This document shows, one piece after another, positions 56,001 to 64,000 of a DNA stretch of 64,000 nucleotides. A model generated the notes under the pieces. That model was given only the letters and a program-made list of their open reading frames with translations, was not told the origin of the DNA and ran no database searches. The DNA is from Cruorifilaria tuberocauda. Taxonomy: Eukaryota; Nematoda; Chromadorea; Rhabditida; Onchocercidae. The DNA lies in the NCBI GenBank assembly GCA_013365365.1, contig JABVXU010000074.1, forward strand, positions 62,001 to 126,000, written 5' to 3'. Position numbers and translations under genes: made by a program. Numbering within the stretch: the stretch's first letter is position 1; each line of letters starts with the position of its first letter.

Positions 56001-59000
56001 CATCAATGCATAAAATTTGATGCGGTATCGGGCTTGATCATATTAAATATCACGGAGCTAATTGCTATTACCAAATCATTGTTTTAAGTGGAAGCAGTGA
56101 TGAAGCTGTGAGGATTCGGTTATCTTTTGTTAGGGTTGAGAGGTATTTCGTGAAGTAAGGGAGGATAGCAGAAGTGAAAAATTTATCTCTGAAAAAAACT
56201 AATATACATTTATGTTTATCCTATGACACACTTTGAAAACCAGACACTGATGTGAACCTATTCGCATTAAAATAAAGAAAGAGATAGCGTCTTATTCCTA
56301 TAATTATTGTCAGAAATTTGGAAATTTTCCGTTTGGATTTTAGTGAATTCGTCTTTTCTGCTTAGTAGTTATTTTTAACAATACTAAAATCATGAGGTTT
56401 ACATGTTGTTCGGAAACCATAATTTATTAATAAATATATATAAATGAGTTAAGAGGTTTTGCTTCAAAAATCCAAAAATTTATCGTTTTCTCTACGTTGT
56501 TTTTTTAGACTTACATGAATGTCATAGCTGGTGCCTGCTTTGCAATGGCTATTCGTTTCGCATCAACGTGGAATTTTGAAGCTTTTAATATAATCGTAAG
56601 TTTATATGTCTTAGGAAACAAACATAGCTCGCATTTCTCATCAGGTATTGATTTTGCTGCATACAGTGATGTCGTTATCTCATTTTTTATTCATCTTAAT
56701 CTATTCCGTTGGTTATACAGTTAAAAGATCTTGCTTTTGCTTCCTCCGGGAATCGATGCATTTCCGTTCTCATTATCATGGGTTCAACAATCGTCTTTTA
56801 TATTTGGCATCACTTATAAGTCGTTCTATCATTTTCATACATTTACACACGTACAACTCTTTCCCTATTTTGAATTATCATCGCAATATTTTTTAAATTA
56901 TGAGGAGTTTTTTCAAGTTATTTTTAATTACTCTTTTGTGAATCCATTATTATTTATTTATAGTGGCATTATATAACAATGGTTTTGCCACCGGATACAC
57001 AACAAATTTGCAGCAAGCTGAGTCTTGCCGCTGGCGTCACAGTTTGCCTTAATGTACTTGGCACTCTCATTAATTCATTGGGCATCGTATGTTCTTTTTT
57101 CATGTGATTTTTTTCTTTCTTATGCTAGGTCCAGTTCTGTTACAACGGTTTAGAGTTTGCAGAATATGACATCAGGTTTTTTAAATCTCTTTGGGAAACT
57201 TGAAAGCAAATACATTAAAACACGAATTACAGCAAGAGCTAATCTTATTGTAAGTTTATACTTTTTAGATATTTCATGCGTAACGTTTTCAGCTTATGGC
57301 CGGCAGTGGAAATTTACAAGTGCTACGTCTTTGTCGATTTATTCGTACACGTATAACTTTACCTGAAGCATATCGCGACAATACGTCGCATAGTTTATAT
57401 GCTACTGCAAACACAGTAATGGGAATGTTGATGCTTGGTCGTGGAAGGTTCAAATTCTTATTTTTTTTCGATGTCTCATTTTAGTGTCGCTGGATTCATA
57501 TTATCTTGACTAACTTAGGATATTGCATATTCTGCTCAATTTACAAGTTGAATAGACACTAATTGATTGAAACTAAAATGAAAAAACGTTAATTTTAATG
57601 TTGATGATGAAAATCGTCTTTTTTTAGATATGCTTTAAAAACTGACGACTTATCGATTGCTGCACTTGTTATTTCATTCTTTCCAATCAGTCCTCATACG
57701 CTAAATGATAATCGGTCAATTTTCTATTTTTAATTTGACTGAATAAAATGAAAGAATAGATTTAGAATTAATTATAATAGTTTGAGTCGACTTCAAAAGC
57801 TATTACAAGCTGCGAGATTTTGTTCTTCATTTTCTCTCTGGATAGTATTTGTCTGCGTAGTTGATTCCAGCTATTTTAAAAGTCAAACACGTGATTTAAA
57901 GACATTCATGTGTTTTAATTTCTATTAATGGACTATTTTCACTTTTATTTATTTACTTTTTGTTTGTCACACTATAAAGAATACATAAGCGAAACCCTGT
58001 TGCTCGTGAAGAAATAACAAACAAAGAACATTGGTGATCATTCCACGTATTTTATAGGACCTATCTGCAACCGCTTCGATTACTTTGGGTGATTGCAGCT
58101 GAGGAACGTTTATTATGTTCAGTTGATGCGGATACTGAAGAATCGGTAGCGCTGGAAGTTGAGATTACATTTAAAGTAGAGAGCTTATTTTTCTTTAAAT
58201 GAAGTTTCGATGAATCCTTCACCAAACTTGAATTCTTTCAGTTGCATTCAATTCTTCTTTTCAACCTTCAGTCCTGAAATGAAAGAAGTCTTTTCAGGTT
58301 GATACTTTCATATAAATTATGAAATGCTTTTGAGGTTTGGTAGTTTTTCAAGATTTCAGGGATCTAGACTTACATATCCAGATGTTCTCAATCTACATAC
58401 GCCTTGTATTATACCTGAGCTGAGTTTGCTGAATAAAGTAAGTATCTTTTGAAAAAAGAATAATTATACTGAGAAAGATATTGGAAATAATATTAAAACT
58501 ATTAAAAGAATTCTAGAAAAGTATATATTATTAGAGTATTAAATTTGAAAATTTTTCTGCACGAGTCAACTCTTTACTTTCATAGCGACATAAAATATAA
58601 ATTTCAGATCCAGATTGGTGGACAAGAATATGCGAAGCAAATTTTTGATTTGAGACATGAATCAGACAAGCAAAAACTCGAAGAGATTTTGAGACGACAG
58701 CATGGACGAATGATAGTAAACTATTTAGGACAGTAAGTGAAAGATTTGTTAAATTTGCTGAAATGGAAATTGATGGTCGTTTTTCTAGGGCATTATCTTT
58801 TTCCGGAAATATGTGTAGTGAGTTCCGGATTTTAGTGTACTGGTCAAGGTGAGGAAAAGGGCAAATTATTTTGTGGACCGTAATCACGTCTTTCGTTCTC
58901 TTTATTCAGTTCTGGATTATTCTTTGAGTCAGTTCTTAATAATAAGTATTGAACCTAGAACTGAAAATGGAAATATATGGGAGATATATCTAATTAAAAT

Positions 59001-60136
59001 TTCCGGAAGTTGTTTGAATGTAGGCAAGTTAATGCAACTCTTAATTTGCTGAATGATTCTATGAATTTGTGATTTTTCTGCATTTTATATAAGTTCGAGC
59101 TGAAAATATGATGTGATGTAAGAATTGAGTTACTTTAGTAATATTCGTTGGCCGTAATTGATGATGCGGCTACAGCATTAACTGTAACCGATGCTGCAAT
59201 CAGCTAGATCAGGAGTATGAAAAGATGTGAAAAAAAAACGTTTTCCTAATAGTTTATAAAAACTGATTGATACAAATGAAATTAAAATTCCTTCGTAACT
59301 TTTTTCTTTTAGAAAAGATCAAAAGATTGTTGCTGGAACAATAAAACAAATGTGTAATATGGCAGATGACCCTATGCTGATGCCAATATGTGAGCAAAGT
59401 TTGCTCAATGCAGCAATGAAGGATCAAAATTTTCGACAAAAATTCAATTTTAGTATACCAGAGACAATTGTTGATATGAGAAACATAGAAAAACCAAATC
59501 TGTTTGCTTTTGGATCTTGGATACGAAGATTTCAGCTTGATAATGGTAGCATTGCAGCACATGATTATGCTTTCTCTTTTGTTAAGGTATGTTTACTGAT
59601 GTTGGATATTCGATTTGTAACCTTTTGTGTAAGGGAGTTTTTTTTTTAATTTTTTTTCCCACTTTTAATATCGGTATAAAACATGAGACGAGAAGTGGAA
59701 AAATTAAAAAGTAAAAACACCGTGTTAAAAATAGTGAGAGATAATTCGGTTAATATTATAATTTGCAAAATTTTTCTCTCAAAAAATTGAAAGAGAAATT
59801 TTCCTGTGTTCTATATTAATTCATACTGAAGTGTATGAAATTGGGATTGAAAAGTTTTCGAGAAAGAATTTAGTTTTAATTAGATTATACTCAGTCCAGA
59901 ACGCAGATTTAGATTTGATGTATCAGTTTGGAATCAAAATCATATACCTTAAAGTGCAAAAATTTTCAATGGACAGCCCATTTCAGGACATGATTCTAAG
60001 AAGTCCACCTCGCTTTGCACGTATTCAGTATGAATTGCTGAATGCATTTCTCGAGAGAAGCTTATTTGATCAAAATGAAGAATGGCCCGTTCGTTCGAAT
60101 GTCATCCCCAATGAGCTTGTCACATCATTAATGTGA
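44010..60136 (+). CDS. mat-2: APC/C subunit 1 (ANAPC1; C. elegans MAT-2 orthologue)
   Basis: Largest scaffold of the anaphase-promoting complex, the ubiquitin ligase that degrades securin and cyclins. Exons: 44010-44054, 44868-45005, 45262-45396, 45487-45537, 45608-45672, 45787-45863, 46367-46576, 46963-47040, 47125-47245, 47508-47551, 47682-47779, 47861-47945, 48280-48422, 48496-48624, 48948-49037, 49201-49261, 49369-49559, 49771-49848, 50224-50453, 50700-50782, 51008-51237, 51439-51566, 51996-52148, 52464-52590, 52747-52953, 53457-53579, 53660-53827, 54319-54571, 54759-54980, 55364-55517, 55730-55922, 56509-56595, 56964-57086, 57163-57249, 57293-57447, 57628-57714, 58058-58175, 58360-58437, 58608-58732, 59313-59586, 59987-60136: 5394 nt, 1797 aa, one frame (human about 1944). 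N-terminal beta-propeller: FWCEFPN, GQMYICFYVAEQNLL. Proteasome/cyclosome repeats: VAAGLCIGDSD, MYAFGLNGHITN, IGRPACPDHEP, SLAAGFAIGLIALG, ALGLMYLRTENKWAAESL, IAGACFAMAIRFA, MAGSGNLQVLRLCRF, YLQPLRLLWVIAAEERLL. The first exon and the donor of 51439-51566 are the least certain. The intron at 50783 starts with GC. Confidence 0.92.
53370..53414. repeat. Paired (TA)n tracts around a short spacer
   Basis: Two TA runs, 53370-53389 and 53395-53414, flank a 5-nt spacer containing CTGC. Each is self-complementary, so the region can extrude as a cruciform. It sits in the APC1 intron 52954-53456, about 40 bp before the acceptor. Confidence 0.85.
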
Positions 60137-61356
60137 TTTGAAATTCCGAGAATCAAATAATTTTACTTCATGGATCAAGAAACTAGTTGTTTATCGTTAT
60201 TTTCGAGATCTCTTACCTTTCTGGTATCTATGCCTGCACATTGTATTATATATTTATATATCACTTTTTTATTCCAATGAATGGTTTATGGAAATTTTAC
60301 TTCATCACATTAGAAATGTTCGGAGTTTAACTTCAAAAAATCCAGGTTATATGGCCTTCTTTCGGTTTCTCTTCACTACATACACTGAACTGAAAATCTG
60401 GATACATCAACACGATACTTTGACACTACCACTCTCTAGTGTTATTGACAGCAAAGAGTCAATTATCAATCCAGTCACATCCGAAAAACGAAAAGGATGG
60501 AATAGATATATGCATGGATCTGAAGTTGAACTATTATCCACGAAAATAATTAACAACATCGAACTATTCTCAACTGTACTTTGCATTTCCTCATCTTCTC
60601 TTTCCCCATTTTGTTGCCTTCACTCATCCTTTTTACTTATTCTTTTTAATGCATTATTAGCATAAACCAGTTTTAATTGCTATTGTATAAGCTATGAAAA
60701 ATCCTGGTTCCAGAGAAATACAGGGAAAAGCTGTTGAAATTTTCCCATGATTTAATAAGTAATGAATGGAACGATAAAAACTTTCCTAGTTAACTATTAT
60801 GGAATAATACGTTAATAATCAGCTTTTAGCATGAATAATCTAACAAAAAAGCAATGCTTCCATCCTGTCCAACTCTGCCACTGCAACACAACAATGTCGA
60901 TATCTATGGGATTTGTCAAATGGATATAGTAGTTCTACATTTGTTTATCTGAGTTCTTTCATCGAACATAAGTTGAAGCGAAACCACGAAATCAATTCAA
61001 ATAATTTATATATCAATCCCAAGAGCTCCCATTAGTTATAGTGATTAAACATGATTTCATATAAATATAAATATGATTTCAAATATCGGATTCAATTCCA
61101 GATTTCATTATCAACATACAATCACAAATTAGAATCTGAAACATCTTGTCAAGGAACACAATTCTAACAAAAAAGGCATATTTCTACAAAAAGACAGCCA
61201 AGAAATTTTTCCAAATTTATTATCGAAGCATTGTGTTCAATAAAGAAAAGCAAATTAATGCAAGCGGCGGCGTTCACTCCATTTGTAAACCAATAAATGA
61301 TTTAAAAACATAAGCATAACCAAACTTGACGTCTTCTTTTTCCTCAAGACCGATAA
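60137..61356. other. Interval between convergent APC1 and ArfGAP genes
   Basis: About 1.2 kb holding both 3' UTRs. A plus-strand open frame of 175 codons (60138-60665) directly follows the APC1 stop but shows no motif, and its composition matches untranslated DNA. I treat it as APC1 3' UTR rather than a gene. Confidence 0.5.
61216..61221 (-). other. Candidate poly(A) signal of the ArfGAP gene
   Basis: AATAAA on the minus strand, 136 nt after the proposed ArfGAP stop codon. It supports transcription continuing through the distant terminal exon, but AATAAA is common in AT-rich DNA. Confidence 0.35.
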
Positions 61357-64000
61357 TCAGTATCGATCCTGGCTGTTCTGAAGAAAAACTCTTTTATTTA
61401 ATTCAGTAAACTGAAGACTTTCAAAAAAAGCAGCACCAGGCCATGTCTGTATCTCAAAGTTTTCAAGGAAACCTATGATTAACGAACGATCTGATTGGTA
61501 TTCACATTATTTTCTCCTCACTTTAGTCAAGAATTACAATTGACACTCGATTCCCAGAGAAATCTTCGGAATCATACCTTTCTAATCAATTTTATATTCG
61601 GTAAACAGAATGAAAACAAAAAAAGAAGTGCTAAATTTTTTAATCTTTAACAAAATATTCCTAATAATGCAACCGCGAATTGTGGTATACAAACACGACC
61701 CGACACTATTCTTATAAAATAAAAACGCTTAGGAGGAGGAAAAATGGAAAATTTCTAAACGATGACTTTACAGAAAGCCATATCTAATGAAGCACTGGTA
61801 AAAGGCTCTACGAAATTCCGTTTAGTCCATGAAAATAACCAAAATCTTCACTGTACTATGGAAGCGCATAAAAGCTTGAACTATAATGATTGTTCAGGAC
61901 TATGACAAGTCTAACTTCTGCTGAACATAATAAACAGAAGTGTCGTGGTCTGGCTTACTGATATACAGATAGATGTCTGTTTAATGATTTATTCCCAAGC
62001 ATCCGATAATCAATAGGTTCTTCAGCATTATCAAAAATAATATCATTCCCTCCATTCAACTACTTTAGTAAATTACAAATAATCACCCAGAAACGTAGCT
62101 GACATCTTTTAAAAACAATAATCTCATTTAGCATTAACTTCCGCGCATCCTCATGTCTATGTTCTCTTGTCTTCAATAACCTTCTTCCTTCCTATCTTTT
62201 ATTCATTTTTCTGACCTAACTAATGCAGAAAGACTTTATCGAAACTGAGATTTACATTTCTTTCTTTAGCGTGAAAGTTTTGGTTTTTAGAAATTATATC
62301 AACCAAAAAAAATTATATGTATCGAAGTCTGCAAAAATCTCTTTTAAAATTAATTTTAATACATTTTTAGATATCATTACTTATATTTAAGATAATAATT
62401 TCGTAAAAAGAAAAAGAACTCTTCATTGAAGCCAAAGCTGTAAATCTATCATGCAACATAATATGCAGCTTGGAAACAACACGAAAGCACACTAACAGAA
62501 ATTAAAGATTTCATAACAGACAAAATAAAATCGAAATTTAAATAATCGATAGAGATTAGAAGCCAATTAGAAGACTTTCTATCAAAGAAACAAGACCCGA
62601 AAAAAAACTTATACTGCTTTCCATCCGGAAATTATATCTTTGTTCGCTGAAATAAAGCTTTCGAGCGTTTTAATTTCATCAGATTCTGAATATCACCTTA
62701 CAGTATTATTTAAACATTTCATAACTTATAAATTTTCAGTGCTCTCTAAAATCATTTCACGTTATCAACCATATTTCCTACTAGGTGGAACCTGTCGTAA
62801 CATTATGAGGACTGAAGTTCGGAATTTTTACGAATGAATAAACTCTATAAAAAAGAGGAGTGGAACGAGCAAAAGTAGTATATCATTTTAAAATTGGGCA
62901 AAAAATTAATATTATGTTTCTTTTCGAAAGAAACTTTCGGAAAAATATTTTTGATTAAAAAATAACATTAATTTATTTTCTTGCTTATATATATATTTTA
63001 TCGTGTATATATACATATCTTGTACAACTAAATTTTTAGAAAGATATACCAATTTTGATATAACATGTCAGATACATCCTCGTAATATTTGCTTTCTAGT
63101 TTTCGAAAAAACCAGTAAGTAAGGTAGAAATAGAAATTAAAATATATATTTTTAAATTGACTTACCGCAAGATAATATGCAACGGAGTTACTCAAAGACG
63201 ATAATTTCCCGGCTACTTTGCTGGCACCCACTCTGACACTATCTCTGATTGTCGCCATTTCCGGTATTTGACTCACATAACTACTACCATATGAACTGTT
63301 TTCGCCATCACCAAATAAATCGGCACTGCCAATTCCACTTGAACCTTCGAAACGATTCAACCTGGATTGCGCCTCGTACTAAAAAAACCTTATCCAAAAA
63401 CTCCAATTTTCGAACAATGTTTGCTTCTTCCCCTACAGCAGAAAATGTGTTCCCCATATCTCTTCTTTTCTTATAATTAATATATTATCTAAATCCTCAC
63501 GTCTACTTGCGAACCACCAAAATATTGATCCGATGATATTGCTCTTGCATTTGCAAATTTCTTCAATGCACTATCACTGGATGTTTCAGTGACAGAAGTA
63601 GTTATAACTGGCCTAGACCTGAAATGGATTCCCAAAAAGAAAATCATTCTTTAACTTATCAACAAAAACACAATCCTATTCAAGGAAAAGGGTGTTTTAA
63701 TAAGAAGCAATCTGCAAAATGTTTTGACATGCCAACCAAGCCGTTTCTCAAGATTGTTAGATTCTGAGTCCAGTGCGTAACACTGGAATTCTAACATACA
63801 TCGATATAGTTCTCTCATTTTTTTGTTGTGCTGGATAAAGCATTTATTATGAGCAATGCGATCTTATTTTCAAATTGATACAAGTTACTACTGATTCGTG
63901 AAAAAAGTGGGAAGCAAATACGGTTTTTTAATTGCAGTTGTTGAAGCAGGACTTTCCCAGTTATCGAAGAAATCATCGCTTGCAGTTTTTTTAATGATGC
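61357..64000 (-). CDS. ArfGAP2/3-type Arf GTPase-activating protein, C-terminal part, 5' partial
   Basis: These proteins stimulate GTP hydrolysis on Arf1 at the Golgi and take part in COPI vesicle cycling. The zinc-finger GAP domain is off the window. Minus-strand exons: 64000(partial)-63922, 63618-63501, 63378-63166, 61377-61357. They encode DDFFDNWESPAS, then FANARAISSDQYFGG, then YEAQSRLNRFEGSSGIGSADLFGDGE, then SVRVGASKVAGKLSSLSNSVAYYLA, and finally NSQDRY with stop TGA. The motifs ISSD-x-FFG, YEA-SRL, S-ADLFGD and K-VAGK, and the terminal NS-QDRY, match the C-terminal half of vertebrate ArfGAP2/3 in order. The last exon is only 21 nt and lies 1.8 kb from its predecessor. If it is not used, the frame at 63166 would read through its donor to a stop at 63028. 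Confidence 0.87.

Noticed and set aside
60138..60665. 175-codon open frame after APC1
   Set aside because: It begins next to the APC1 stop and has no known motif, no exon-like borders and a composition like 3' UTR.
1..64000. Bacterial endosymbiont (Wolbachia-like) DNA insertion
   Set aside because: I found no intronless bacterial-type reading frames or ribosome-binding sites; all recognised proteins are animal.
1..64000. tRNA, rRNA, spliced-leader RNA genes or CRISPR arrays
   Set aside because: No B-box-like motifs, leader sequence or spaced direct repeats were seen on reading both strands, although a covariance-model scan was not possible.

Overview
This window reads as nuclear DNA of a parasitic nematode, most likely a filarial (spirurid) worm. 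It is very AT-rich. Coding sequence sits in short exons separated by many introns of about 60-800 bp (a few of several kb), acceptors mostly end in TTTCAG or TTTTAG, and the encoded proteins are animal. I see no bacterial-style operons, CRISPR arrays, insertion sequences, tRNA or rRNA genes. The species call is inference. Gene models were built by hand from splice sites, unbroken reading phase and remembered family sequence.

Layout: (1) 123-16540, plus strand: C-terminal part of an SZT2 orthologue (KICSTOR subunit, amino-acid branch of mTORC1 control), about 37 exons, 5' end outside the window. (2) 16541-21813: gene-poor DNA with simple repeats. (3) 21814-27129, plus: GPI-anchored GAS1/GDNF-receptor-like cysteine-rich protein, 239 aa. 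(4) 28819-35618, plus: SLC26/SulP anion transporter with STAS domain, about 750 aa in 16 exons. (5) 37692-40996, plus: unrecognised secreted cysteine-rich protein, about 372 aa. (6) 41704-42942, minus: 160-aa basic coiled-coil protein resembling the extreme N-terminus of centriolar CEP295/Ana1. (7) 44010-60136, plus: ANAPC1/APC1 (C. elegans MAT-2), the largest APC/C scaffold; 41 exons keep one frame for 1797 aa. (8) 61357-64000, minus: 3' end of an ArfGAP2/3-type Arf GTPase-activating protein, ending in a 21-nt terminal exon after a 1.8-kb intron.

The genes do not form a single pathway; they are ordinary neighbours (lysosomal nutrient sensing, cell-surface receptor, ion transport, secretion, centriole, cell cycle, Golgi traffic). 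The most unusual signal is in gene structure: three introns with strong GC donors (2183, 32586, 50783) and two weaker ones (10479, 14484) are required to keep reading phase, among roughly 104 introns. That is more than the low frequency usual for GC-AG introns. Other leads are the isolated CEP295-like module, the novel secreted protein and two intronic hairpins. I found no clear new multi-gene system.
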